From: JBBSDP01 sp963754335
GTDB lineage: Bacteria; Planctomycetota; Phycisphaerae; Tepidisphaerales; Tepidisphaeraceae
Direction: 5' to 3'
DNA length: 64,000 nt
Assembly: GCA_963754335.1 (NCBI GenBank)
Contig: CAVWFQ010000010.1
Span: forward strand, 1,550,001-1,614,000
Part shown: positions 1 through 11,503 of the stretch, one piece after another
How the letters are laid out: each line of letters starts with the position of its first letter
How positions within the stretch are numbered: the stretch's first letter is position 1
Made by a program: the position numbers and the translations under genes
Notes under the pieces: generated by a model
What the model was told of the DNA's origin: nothing
Database searches by the model: none
The model's input: the letters and a program-made list of their open reading frames with translations, nothing else

Positions 1-3000
1 GAAAACCGACATCGATCGTCTTCGAATCCCCCAGCGCCTTGATCGCCAATCGACCGAAGGTCCACTCGCCGGGCCAGCCGGCGAACTTCGAGGCGGTCAG
101 CATCTGCTTTTCTTTTTCGCCGGTGAGCATTGCGCCGGCGGTGACCCTCGTCGATTCATCCGGGCAGAGATACCAGAATTCCAGCAGATACGTTCCTCCA
201 GGAATGATGCGCTGGGTGAGCCGTTGCGTGACGAGCTGGTTGGGCGGGAGAACGAGTGAAAGCGGGCTGTCCTTGCCGGGCGCTTCGGTCCTGATCGGGC
301 CGTCGGCGCTGCTCCAACCTTCGGAGGACTCAAACGACCCGCTCTTGAGCTGCTCGATGCCCATGCGAAAGACTTTGTCGTAGTCGCCGGCTGTGTCGTG
401 GCTGACGGGATAGAACTCGCCGGTGGAATCAATATCGCGACGAAGCGCGCTCTGGATGTAGCCGGCATAGTCATGCGATGGCCGCTCGTGCAGGTCGAGC
501 AGCGCGTCGCTCCAGAGCGGTTTGCCAGATCCATCAAGACGGATGACAAGCCCGTTGGTCGTACCAATGACCACGCCGCCGTCGGCCAACGGCGCGGGGA
601 TGCCGTTGAATGGGGCTTTATATTCCCACAGCGGCTTGCCTGTCGCGACTTCGATGCAATGGATCAATCCTTCGACACTGCACCGATAAAGCCGGGATTT
701 GTCGGGGCTGAGGCGATCGAGTTCTGTCGGGAAGAGTTCCTCGCCGCCATTGCGCCAGATCGTTTTGCCGTGCGCGTCAATCAAAGAAGCCGAATCCGGC
801 GCGAGTGCCAGCGTCCGGCCGTCGGATACCGCCAGGCCGGAACCGGTTACGTGAAATGGCCCGAGTTTTCCGTCGGGCAGCAGCGGCGCGGTCACCGGCG
901 GTCGGCCAACGGATTGAAAGTGGACCTGCGGATCAGCCGAGTCGGCTGGCCAGGAAATGGACCAACCCTGCTCGCTGCCCGGATCGCTCTCATTGATTGC
1001 AATGACCTGGCCGGTTTTGGCGTCGAGAATCATCGGACGATAAGCCCACAGATCGAGGACGGCGCCCGGATGGGTCGGGTCCGGCGTCGAACCGATGATC
1101 AGAGACTCGCCATGCGCAATCTTTGTACCGTCGGGGCTGAGCGCAAACGACCCGAGCTTGAGTGATTGGTTGAAAATCGCCGCGACGCTCTGTTCGGCGG
1201 TCGCAGGGTACGTCGTGATCGCCTGGCGCGATCGCGAAACCAGATCTTTTTCCCGTCGAAATCGACAGCGAGCAACCCCGTGCGGCCCGCGATCACAATC
1301 TGCGATTGGGGGGCATTGATCTCGATTTGAAGTTGCGTGTTCTCGGCCCCTTCCCAGAACCCGCCATAGCCGTGACCGTCGGGCCATTCGCTTCCGAGAA
1401 ACTTTCGGACGACTTTCCCATCAGCCGGATCAAGGATGAACATCCATGGCCCACGCGCCGTGGCGGCGAAGATGCGCTTTCCGTTGTCGTACCATCGCGC
1501 AAAATAAACGTAGTGTTCGGGAAGAAACTGTTTCCAAATCAGTTTGCCCCCGGAATCGAAGCAAAAGAGATTGTGACCGTAGCCGAACGTTCCGACCAAC
1601 GTGCGGCCCGTCGCCGGATCGACATCGACCGACATCACGGGATCGAGCATTGTTGCGGCCCGCCGATAAGAAGTCGGCGCCGGTGCCACTGAGGTTCCGT
1701 TGGCCATTTCCGCTTTAGGATCGGCCGTCGGCCAGGTCATCTGCCGGATCGGCGTTTCGGCGCGGTCGTCGGGCGAGAGAAGAACATCGATACCCTTTGC
1801 AAGGCTCGCTTCATCCTGAGCCATCACCATGACGGTGTCGGCGTGATTGTTAAAGGCGAGCGGCACCCACGCGACGATGGCACGGCCCGCTCCCGGAAAG
1901 TCGGCCGAAATACTTTCGACCAATGCGTCGCGCCGCGCGATCGCTTCAATCAATCGGCTCTCCAGCCGCTTGCCAAGAAGGATGATCGGCCCGTCGACAC
2001 TCATCCCGGGTTGGACAAGGTCTCCACGCCAGAGTCGCGAACCGTCGAGTACCGGCAGCCGGTTGTCCCAATCCATCGGCAGATGCAGAACCTCGTCGGC
2101 CCGGGCGACTTTTGTCGGCTTGCCCGCGCGAGTCAGCGCATCGGCCAATCTTGCGGCCTGGGGCATAACCCATGCCTGAGCCTCATCGACCACAATCGTC
2201 ACTGGCGTTTTGTCGCTGAGAAAGTTTTTGACGTGAGCCGCGTCTCGAACCCAGACCTCCCGTGAATCCACCTGCGCCTCGGGATCGGTACCGGCATCAA
2301 CCGTGATATTTGATTCGCTCACGCATCCGCTGATCAACTCGCGGGCTCTTAGCTTCCAGTTTCCACCGGCCACGTTGGAAGGCATCGGATAGACACCGTG
2401 GAATTCCGGAGTCGCCGACCGGCTTACATGAAACGCCACGTTTCCCGAAGGATCCGTCAGCGTCACATCCAATGGAAATGACGCATCGATCGCCTGGCCT
2501 TTCGCATCCAGCACGGAAATGGCGTAATCCAGATTGTGTCCGCCGGTGAGCTTCGCGGTAGCGCGAAGGGCGACCTTATCGATAGCGGCCGGCAGGAACG
2601 CGAAGATTTTTCCGGGGTAGTCGCGCAGATCCGCGTCGAGCGACATCCAATCGCCGTCGCTCTTCGCAGCGATCGGTTTCATTTCCAGAACGTCGTAAAC
2701 CGCCGCGGCGATTCGCTTCGGAAAACGGATCGTCGGTACATCGGGCGCCTGGTACAGCGTCTTGTAAAGACCGGAGAAATGGGTCGGGGCGAAGTTGGCG
2801 GCGATCAGATATTGACCCTGCCCCTTCTTCAGCCAGTCCGGGCTGAAGAGCATGGGGCTCTCGGTCGCCGGCTGAACATACTTTGGCAGAAGCTGGCGGA
2901 GCAGCTTCGTGGTTTCTTCCGAGCCATCGAGAACAGAATCGAATTCAAAATCCTCGTAGCGCGGGAATGCGCCGCCGAGTTTGTCATCGTACTCGTCAAA

Positions 3001-6000
3001 TTCCGAGTCGGCGTGAACGATCCCTTCGATCGGCAATTTGGATGACTTCTCGACGATAACCGTCTTCCCGCTGTCAACAAGCTTCTGAATCGCTTTGAGG
3101 ATTTCCGGCGGGGTTTCATCTTCATAGACGATGCCGGGAATGAAGATGACCTTGAACCGGTCGGCCTTGCCGGCGATGAGTTGATCATCATATATGAACT
3201 GGGCGGGGAACCCCGCCCGCATGCAGGAAACCCAGAGTCCTTCGCACATCTTGGGAATCACACTTGGCTTGCGCGAGGCGAGGTAATCGGCCTGCCGGGA
3301 GTAATAGATGCCGACCTGCGTATATCCCTTGTCGAGGGACATGAGGAAATCGCCATACGGATTGGTCACCCCGCCGATGAGGTTCTTCAATGTCTGGCGG
3401 TGATCGGTGGGCGAAGGGGAATTCGGATTGATGTTGAGTGTGAAGTAACTGAATCCTTCGATCTTCTGCGAGAGAGCGAAGAAGGCCTGGCGCATCAGGT
3501 GCATGCCGAAGAGGCCAGGGCCGTTGAAATCGTGGAGCTGGGTCCAGACGGGAAAATCGTCGCGCACGCCGCGGAGCGTGTTGGCGGCGAGCGGCGCGAA
3601 GACCGGCCGGTCGCCGACGCCGCCATCCTTGTACATGACGGTCACGGCCGCATCGAGATCGGTGAAGACGTCGGTCGGCGTGCCGTTGGTCGCAATGTTA
3701 CCGCCGTTCTCTCCCCAGAAACGATCGAGCGTGAAATTGAAGCTATCGGGCATGACGCGCTTGGTTGCGCCGGTCATGCGCTGCGAAAAGGTCCGCCATT
3801 CGTAGTCTTCCTGCCCCGGCCAGGTTCGAAACGCCGCCAGATCCTTATAATCGCGCTGCCCAAACGGGCGGCTGGTGAATCGATCGAGCGCCTTAGCGCC
3901 CGCGCGCTGGTGTACCCCTCTTTCTCGTAGCGGGCGCGATATGACATTTCCTGCGCCGCGTAGTGCATCGTGATCACTGGAGTGGCCGTGCCTGAATCGC
4001 CGGAGTTGTAAAACTCGTCGTAGAGACAGACGCCCTTGAAAACCGGGTTATGCCGCATCGAGGCGGTTTCGAGGGCGATGTATCGCTCGCTCGCATCGAG
4101 CACCCGCGGGTCGCGCGGCATCATCGTGTCGTTGTAGGTGAAGATATCTTCGTAGAAGCGGATGTTTCGACGCAGTAGCGCCGACATGAATTTGTCGCGG
4201 CCGCTCGGCTGGTAGTAGCTCTCCCACGGCCCCAGTTCCGGCCGCTCGCGAACCAGTTGCTCGATCTCGACGCCCTGTCGCACGACGCGATCGACCGAGC
4301 CGTTCATCCCCATCACGGCGTTGTAGCCGAGATCGGAAATCCATTGAGCCATTTGCTCGGCGCCTTCGCCGGAGCGGACGACACGCTCATAGTCGTTGCC
4401 CTGGCCGATGGCGTTGTATTTCAGATTCAGCAGATTCGTGAAATGAGTCAATGGCTCGGGGTTGACGATATCGATCGCAAACGGCCGAGCCGATTGCGAA
4501 CCAACCCTGGCCTCGACGCGATAGTGTCCAGCGGCCAGTCGCAGCGAATTCTCCGGAGTGATTCGAATGATCGTGGTGCCGCGCTCTCCGATCGCGGCCG
4601 AAGTAGGCTGCTGATGGATCGGGATCCGGCGTCCGCCGCTATCTATCATCTCCACCAGCACCGGAGTTCCCGCGGGAATGCTCCCCTTGATGGCTTGAAC
4701 GCCAAGGCCGATCCAGAATCCTTCGCCGCGATAGAAGCTGTCGCGGCCCCTGTTGGTAAACAGTCCGAGGCTGTAGGGGCGCTCGGTCGCGACCGTTACC
4801 CACGATTCAATCGAAAGCGGCAGTTGCGTTTGATCCGCCGGCGCAATCCCGATCTTCAGGCGATAAATGCCGTCGGCAACCTGAGGAATCACGAGCTCGA
4901 ATTCCCGCGATCCGCCTGCGGCTTTCACCGCCACCTCGTTCCAGTCGCCGCCGTCGTAGCTGTGGATTTGTGCAAAGACCGGGACTTGGGCCAATGGATT
5001 GGTTGCCTTCACCGCGTCCAGCTTTGCCTGAGTGTCGGCGACGACGGGTTTGAGCTGCTCAGCCTTTTGATTCAGCGCGTCAATCGCGGCGGAGTCGGTT
5101 GGAATTTCGGCGGACAATTCGCTCGCTTTGATTTTGAGCGCTTCCAGATCCGCCTGGATTGTCTTTTTCGCTTCCTCGCTTTGATCGGGCTTCGCCAAAT
5201 CCGCCGACTTCTGCGTCGCCTGAGCCTGATTGGCCTTCAGCGCGTTTTCTGCGTCGTTCTTCTTTCCGGTGGCAGCCGCAAGTTTCAGTGTCGTTTGTTC
5301 CAGGCTGCTCCTGGCCGACTTCCAGGCGTTGGTGGCGAGCGTTACCGGATAAGTGTCCAAGGCCCTGACGCGGGCATTAAAGACCTTGCCGGGAGTGAGA
5401 TGATGCGCATCGGTCTCCACGACCAGCAGCCGTTGAGATCCGGCGGTTCGATCGCTGAAGTCGAGGGATAATTCTTTGTAGGGAAACTTCCGCAGATCGC
5501 CGTCGATGGACAGCGTCGGACTGAATTCGTCCAACTGGAGGACATAGGGCTCGGTGCGCGGATACCAGTTGCTGATCAAATCCAAGTGACCCGGGTCAAA
5601 GAGGTACTGCTCGACGCCGGGCACGATCAGCCGGTTTCCCGCCTCAGTTCCATGAATTCGATACGCATAGAGCGGAATGTCGATCAGATTTTTTTCGAGC
5701 CGCAGATCCGGAACCGATTGCCCCCCTCCCGCCGCCGGCTGAACGCCATCGCCGGTCAGATGGAATGTCAGGCCGACCGGAAAAATCGTGTAACCTTTCC
5801 CGATCGCGTCGGCCGGCATCCAGAGAGTGAGCGGGGAAAATTTGTCGAAGACCGGGAGCAACTCAAACGGCTTCTTTTCTGATGGCTTGATGTCGGAATC
5901 GGCCGATTCCCGAATCGTCACATTCGGCAGCGCCGAGACGCGCATCGAAAGCGGGAGATCTCCTTCCTGCGGGTTGGCGAGGAAAGCTCGGACCGTCACC

Positions 6001-6443
6001 GGGTAGCAGCGGACCTTTACGACCTTGCCGTCCACCATCAGATCCGGCGATTTGGAAGTAATTGAACCGTCAGCATTGAGCGTAAACGTATGATTGCCGG
6101 GCCAGATGACATGGTCGCCGGGCTTCAGGTCCGCACGCGCGATTGGAAGCCGGTCGATATATTTTCCGTCAACATACCGCTCAAAGATCGGCTTTCCGTC
6201 AAGGAGCACGTTTCGCGCCCAGGTCACGGTGTCAACGCCGACCCGTTCCATGATCAATCCATGCGGCGTGGAGACGGGATTGGTGAGCGGCCGCGATCGT
6301 TCGAGCTTGTCAACCGTTGAATCGAGCTTGTCGAAAGGCACCAGGCGCAATTCGACTTCGACCGCGCGGGCAATCGATGGAGCGATAGCGCAGAGCAGGA
6401 GCGCCAGAACAGCCAGATGATGGAGGGCAATCCTGCTTTTCAT
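1..6443 (-). CDS. Giant secreted multidomain protein (TIM-barrel/GATase-like plus beta-propeller), C-terminus off the left edge
   Basis: Last gene of the MoxR/DUF58/VWA operon. It starts at ATG 6443 with a clear signal peptide (MKSRIALHHLAVLALLLC, cut near SIARA). About 2,147 residues are visible. Order: N-terminal beta-rich region; Ala/Lys/Gln-rich coiled coil at about residues 370-480; a region opening with LTHFTNLLNLKYNAIG (about 665-990) that looks like a glycoside-hydrolase-type barrel; a Rossmann/GATase-like segment (FKVIFIPGIVYEDETPPEI, about 1100) as in the GH42 trimerisation domain; a WD/PQQ-like propeller (about 1600-2000); a jelly-roll-like C-terminal domain (SFESSEGW). Two single-base losses, near 3,898-3,915 and 1,219-1,235, split it into three frames, and all three pieces are collinear with one protein. 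Enzyme activity is inferred from fold resemblance only. Confidence 0.75.
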
Positions 6444-6453
6444 GATTGACGCA

Positions 6454-7281
6454 TCAATGCGTATAGGCGAACAGGACAAAGTTCGTCGCCCATTGGTACA
6501 TCACCTCGCGCTGGCGATTGTCCCCGCCATGTCCGATCGATTCGCCAATGGGATTCGACGCGCTGGGCGGCGTAGAGACTTCCCAGCCGCATCCTTCGTC
6601 GTTGGGGGAGAAAAAGATCGACGGCCTGCCGTCGAGCAGGAAATATTGCCAGGGTCGATTTTCAAACTCGGCGGTGCCGGGCCATGGCGTCGGATAGGCC
6701 ATGCGAAAGGCATCCTTTACCTTTGGATCATCTTTGGAAAGCAGGGTCGCCTCGCCGCCCGGCAGCATCTTGGCGCATTCGGGGCGAACACTGTCGGAGA
6801 ACGGGGATCCGCGGTTGTAGCAGTCGTCGAGCCAGAGGGTTCCGCCTCGTTTGAGAAAGAGCGCGAGCTTCCCGGTCTCTTTCTCGTTGAAGCTCCATCG
6901 CTTGTGCGAGGTGAGGTAGACGACCGTGGATTCAAAAAGCTCGTCGGTGGAGACGTCCAGCCCCGCGTTGTTGATGAAGACCGGCAGATCCGTCCGCTTG
7001 TTGATCTGATAGAGCATGTAAGGAATCGCCGTCGGATCCGCATTCCAGTCCACATCCGGATTGGCGGGATGAATTCGACGCACCGAAATTTTATTGCGCC
7101 GGTCCTGATCATCCGTTGAAGACTTTTTGGCCGCCTCGGCGGGGGTGATCTCCTTGCGATTCATCTGGGAGGCGCGGTCGGCCCAGTCACCAGCCAGTAA
7201 CGGGGCGCAACATCCCGCCAACAGACCGAGCGCGACGATTCGAGCCGGAGCTCGACGAATTTTACGAAAGAGTGATCTCAT
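6454..7281 (-). CDS. DUF4159 family exported protein
   Basis: 275-residue protein with an N-terminal signal or lipoprotein-like region (LRSGL-type basic start, hydrophobic stretch ending AGCCAPLLAG). The body has the DUF4159 pattern: a Rossmann-like region with VVYLTSHKRWSFNEKE, then LALFLKRGGTLWLDDCYN and a C-terminal NFVLFAYTH. ATG 7281 is chosen because AAAGGA lies six bases upstream; a TTG two codons earlier is less likely. DUF4159 genes commonly close planctomycete MoxR-DUF58-BatA operons. The domain resembles a GATase-like fold without an obvious catalytic triad, so a structural or binding role is more likely than catalysis. Confidence 0.85.
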   Translation of the reverse strand: MRSLFRKIRRAPARIVALGLLAGCCAPLLAGDWADRASQMNRKEITPAEAAKKSSTDDQDRRNKISVRRIHPANPDVDWNADPTAIPYMLYQINKRTDLPVFINNAGLDVSTDELFESTVVYLTSHKRWSFNEKETGKLALFLKRGGTLWLDDCYNRGSPFSDSVRPECAKMLPGGEATLLSKDDPKVKDAFRMAYPTPWPGTAEFENRPWQYFLLDGRPSIFFSPNDEGCGWEVSTPPSASNPIGESIGHGGDNRQREVMYQWATNFVLFAYTH

Positions 7282-7345
7282 GCGCAATCCTTTACCTGTA
7301 TTTGTACCTTCATGTGTAAATCGGACAGGCGCAAATCGACAAAGT

Positions 7346-9157
7346 TTATTTCTCGCCGCTCAAAAGCCTGAAGTAGTCTCCAACAGCGTCTTCCGATCCG
7401 CCGGGCCACCCTTCCGCGCCGACGCGTGACTTCACGTCCTGTTTCTCGACGACCGATTTCTCTTCGGTGCGGGCGGTCTTCTCCGCTTCCACCAGCAGAT
7501 TCGTCGCCCTCTGCACTTTGCGCAAATCTCCCAGCAGGGGATCGGCGCCAAATCCAAATTGCTGTTCGACATAGGCCCCCAGGTCCGGCCGGACAATCAC
7601 AATCTCAATCGGCGCGGCCCGACCGACTCCCGGGCCGGTTTCGGTGTTGTTGTCCTTTGCCGATACGTTGATGGTGATGCGATCCCCCGGCTCCAATGGC
7701 GGTGAAAGCGCCTTGAAGATCTCCATGAAGCTCACTTTCGCGCGATCTTTGGGTGGATCGATCAGCCGCGAAATCGTCCCCTGCCGCACCGGCCGGCTGA
7801 TGAGCGGATCAATCGTGTCGATCTTGTAGTCGAGCAGCACCTCGGCGACTCCGAAATCGTCTTCGGCGATTGCGCTGACGCCAAACTGCGCCGCTTCCTC
7901 CGCGAGCATCGTCAGCTTGCGATTGCGCAGCAGGACATCGACCGTCGGCGGCGCATCGCGCTGCACGGCTACTTCGAAACTGATCGCCTCGGGCATTTCA
8001 AAACCTTTGCCGAGAGCGCCGGTCAGATGAATTGTCGCTCGCTCAGGCCGATCGAGGTTGAATGAGAAATGAGCGAACCGCCCCGTAACCGACAGAGGCT
8101 GACGGCTTCCATCCTGCCAGGTGACATATGAAAGCTCGGGATGCAGATCGACGGTGGAGGCGAGACTCACGAGCACCCCGGTCCCGACCAATCCCTGAAT
8201 TCGAGGCAGGCGGCCGACCAATGTCCTGGGCGCCATGCCGGTGTAAAGCGGGTATGCCAGTTCGGTATTCATCGCGGCCAAGGCCGGCAGATCCCCCACC
8301 CGTACGGTAAACAGACGGCTGCGCCGTCCGCCGTATTCGAACGCGTAGGTGAAGGATTGCTGGGCGCTGGGGAGATCGAACCCCGCGCGCTCGTCCTGCA
8401 GAGTGAGTTCATCAGTCGATGAAACTTTGGATTTCAAATCGGTGCGGATGAGGCGTACTCCCCGCCGTCGCGCACCCCTTACCTGAACTTCGAGCGAAAC
8501 GGGTCTGCCTCGCACCAGCGTGACATCGCCGGGGGTAACGCGCACTTCGACAGGGAAGATCAGGTCCAGAAACGTGGCATACGCGTCGCGAAGATGATCG
8601 ACGCGCATTGCAACAAATCCCGGCACTGCCACGCTGAAGATCAGGAAACAGAGGGCGACGGCCGACGCAATTTTCAAATCGCGCAGCCCGCGGCGACGAT
8701 CGATCAACGCGCGAAGGTCGATGTTTTTCAGGTTCTCGGCTGTCCGCGAGATCAGCAGCGACACCAGGTTCGTCGAAAACCCGAGCGGCGCGCCGGATCT
8801 CTGCCCCTCGGCGACTTCCCGCCCCAGTTCGAGTGATCCGATGATCTGATTGTCGAGTTTGCCGTGCAGCGACTCGACGACCACCGCTTCCCGATCGACA
8901 TCGACCCGGCTCATCATGGGCCAGACCGCGTATCGAATCGCCGAATAGGCGATCAGCCCGAGCGCGATTGCGAACAGCGGCAGCAAAAGAAACCACTTGA
9001 GCGGCACCGCCCAATCCATGAGCATCAGCGCGAAGAGAGTGCCCGGCCCGAGGATAACAAACCACGCCACCGCGGAGAGCCAGACCCAGCGCCTGCGAAA
9101 CGCGCCAAACTCCGCAAGGCGGCTGGTGAGCAGCGAATAAGCGGGTGAGTCGATCAT
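7346..9157 (-). CDS. DUF4175-like membrane protein of the VWA/MoxR operon
   Basis: About 603 residues in one intact frame. Two membrane segments near the N-terminus (WLSAVAWFVILGPGTLFALML and LKWFLLLPLFAIALGLIAYS), a third at about 160-185 (IASAVALCFLIFSVAVPGFVAM), then a long extracytoplasmic beta-rich region and a charged C-terminal tail. This matches the N-terminal half of DUF4175-type proteins that follow BatA/VWA genes in planctomycetes. ATG 9157 sits behind AGGGGGATGG and one stop after the VWA gene. The protein is shorter than typical DUF4175 proteins, which have long coiled C-termini; here it ends soon after ATNLLVEAEKTARTEEKS, so an undetected downstream frameshift cannot be excluded. 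Confidence 0.8.
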   Translation of the reverse strand: MIDSPAYSLLTSRLAEFGAFRRRWVWLSAVAWFVILGPGTLFALMLMDWAVPLKWFLLLPLFAIALGLIAYSAIRYAVWPMMSRVDVDREAVVVESLHGKLDNQIIGSLELGREVAEGQRSGAPLGFSTNLVSLLISRTAENLKNIDLRALIDRRRGLRDLKIASAVALCFLIFSVAVPGFVAMRVDHLRDAYATFLDLIFPVEVRVTPGDVTLVRGRPVSLEVQVRGARRRGVRLIRTDLKSKVSSTDELTLQDERAGFDLPSAQQSFTYAFEYGGRRSRLFTVRVGDLPALAAMNTELAYPLYTGMAPRTLVGRLPRIQGLVGTGVLVSLASTVDLHPELSYVTWQDGSRQPLSVTGRFAHFSFNLDRPERATIHLTGALGKGFEMPEAISFEVAVQRDAPPTVDVLLRNRKLTMLAEEAAQFGVSAIAEDDFGVAEVLLDYKIDTIDPLISRPVRQGTISRLIDPPKDRAKVSFMEIFKALSPPLEPGDRITINVSAKDNNTETGPGVGRAAPIEIVIVRPDLGAYVEQQFGFGADPLLGDLRKVQRATNLLVEAEKTARTEEKSVVEKQDVKSRVGAEGWPGGSEDAVGDYFRLLSGEK

Positions 9158-9161
9158 GAGG

Positions 9162-11503
9162 CTACACCATCCCCCTCCGCTTGCGCACCACGCAGTCGAG
9201 GCAGACAATCGCCGCAAAAGCAATCATCACGGCGGGCAGATCCCAGATCGCGACGGTCGTCATTTGCACCGACGTCTTTGGGGTCAGGTCGAGCTGACCG
9301 AGGAGCTGATCCCCCTGCTCGGGAGTGAAAGACCGGCCGCCGGTTGCCTGCGCGAAACTGGCCATCTCTGCCGGCTTGGTGCGCGGATCGTCGAGCTCGT
9401 CGATGCTTTCGCCGGCAAAGATCGTCTCGGTTGAAACCTGGTCCTTGTAGGCCGCGACTACCTCCCAGCCGCCCGGCTCATCGAGCATGATCTGATATTC
9501 GTACAGCCCCGGCGCTTTGCGCCCGTCGCGCGGATAGATGTGCGTTATTTTTCCGCTGGGGCTGGTGACGCGCACGTCCAGATCGGCATTCCGCAGCGGC
9601 TTGTAAACCGGATCGACCAGCCGGGTGGACATCGCGATGGCCTGCCCCACCGGCGTATTGGTTTCGTGCCGGATGATCTGCGGCCGATTGGGAACCAGTC
9701 GCGGATCGGGCGCCAGGGTCCGAATCACATTGCCCCAGAAGCGGCGAAAATAGTCGTCCCCCTCTTCGGGCCGCATCATCTCCCATCGCCAGGTCGTGTC
9801 GGCCGACAGGGAGAGCACCTGCCCCTTGCCGACCGGCTGCATCGCGATGATCGGCATCGTCGCGCCCGATTCGAGCGTGCGGATTGCCAGCAGCGACGCG
9901 CCGGGTTTCACTGGGCCGACAAAGTTGTTCCCGTCCAGCGGCGGCAGATCGAGCCACGCTTCGCGATTGGCGGCGGGATCCGGCTCCAGCATCATCACCG
10001 GGTTGGCAAGGCCCGCAGGCGTAGGGGCTATCTTGAACGGTTTGCTGACCTGCGTCTCTTTCGCGGCGGACGTATCGAACGGCAGGATGCGCGCCAGCGC
10101 CGAATCGCCATACTGCCCGGCGGCATAGACCGATCGCCCTCCCAGTGTGACCATTCCTCCTCCACGGCGCGTGACGAATTCGATCAGCCGCTGCATCTTC
10201 GTTTCGGCGATGTCTCCGCCGGCCCGGAAATAGGACCGGGGAATATCGCCGAGGATGATGACGTCATATTTGTAAAGGTCTTCCTCGCGATTCGGCAATC
10301 CGTCTCCGGCGTTTTCGTGCAGCATGGCGCCTTGCGCGTACCAGCCCCCTTTAGGAAGCAGCGTCAGCTCCGCCAGATCGACGATGGGATCGCGCCAGCC
10401 AGTGGCCGAGAATCTTCCGCTCGTTCGCGCGGGATGTCGAGATACAGAACCTTCACGCGGTTGTTCAGCACCTGCACGGCCTGCGTTGCCGCCAGGGTGC
10501 GCTGCGTGACTGAATCCTTCACCCCGTCCATCACGATGCGATAGGTCTTCAGTCCGATCGACTGCGGCTTGACCACGAATGAAACCGGGACCGGATTCTT
10601 GCCGATTCGCACGTTTTCGCGGCTGGCGATCGGTTGCGTGCCCCCCTGCTCGTAGACGTGGACGCCCACGACCTGCTCGCCGAGATTGGAAGTCGCAAGC
10701 GTGGCATTGAGCCGGAATTCATCGCCGAGGCGAACGTACGGCGTGGCGGAGGCGATCCTGACCGACGCCATTTTCGGCTCGCCCGCTTCGCCGAAAACGA
10801 CCGGAAAGACAGGCAGCTTGCGGCCGGCAAGAACGGTCGCAAGCAGTGCGCCGCTGTTGCCGGTGGTATCGTTGCCATCGGTGAGCACGACGATCCCCTG
10901 CAGATCGCGTTCGCGCGCGACTGCTTCCTGGATGGAGCCGATCAATCGCGTCATCCCGTCGGGATGGGACGGGTCGTATTTCGGAGCGTTTTGTGTCGTC
11001 GGGAACGTTGTGGGAGAAGTTGTGCTTTGTGTCGATGCATCCGCGGACAATCGATCCGCGGATTGCAGTTGCCAACTGAAGTCGATCGCCGACACGTCCG
11101 CCCGATCATCCAGCGATTGGAGTTTCGATTCTGCAAATGCACGAGCCGCTTCAAGGCGTGTCGAGCCGTTTACATCCTTCAGTCCCATGCTGCCGGAGGT
11201 GTCGGTCAAAACGGCAATCCGCGGCCGCACGATCCGATGGACACTCAATCTCACCTCAAGCTGGCTGATCAGCACGAGCAGGATTCCAAAACCCAGGATG
11301 CGGGCGATCAAAAGCCCCACGCGCGTGCGAAAAGGCATAATGTTCTGCGGCAACAGGTTAATCGCGGCAACCGCCAGCCCAACGAGCACAAGCAAGACGA
11401 TCGCCCACTTTGCAATCGGGTTGGCGACGTAGCACCCCAGCGAATCGACATGTTGGATCGCTCGTGGCGAATCGAGGCCCATGAGCCAGTAGAGAAGCCT
11501 CAT
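9162..11503 (-). CDS. VWA-domain membrane protein with GATase-like C-terminal half (one frameshift)
   Basis: Begins at ATG 11503, overlapping the stop of the BatA gene (ATGA). N-terminal membrane helices (KWAIVLLVLVGLAVAAINLL; VGLLIARILGFGILLVLISQ) are followed by a von Willebrand A domain with the MIDAS motif DTSGSMG, then a Rossmann-like GATase-related region (VIILGDIPRSYF; FVTRRGGGMVTLGG) and a C-terminal membrane helix before RKRRGMV. One base appears to be missing near 10,400-10,440: the upstream frame runs to a stop at 10,364, while the other frame continues from DPIVDLAELTLLPKGGWYAQ. Such proteins probably act with the MoxR ATPase as a membrane-bound assembly factor; that role is inferred from the family. 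Confidence 0.85.

Noticed and set aside
4257..5471. 404-residue plus-strand open frame
   Set aside because: Shadow of the giant exoprotein, whose coiled coil produces long open antisense frames.
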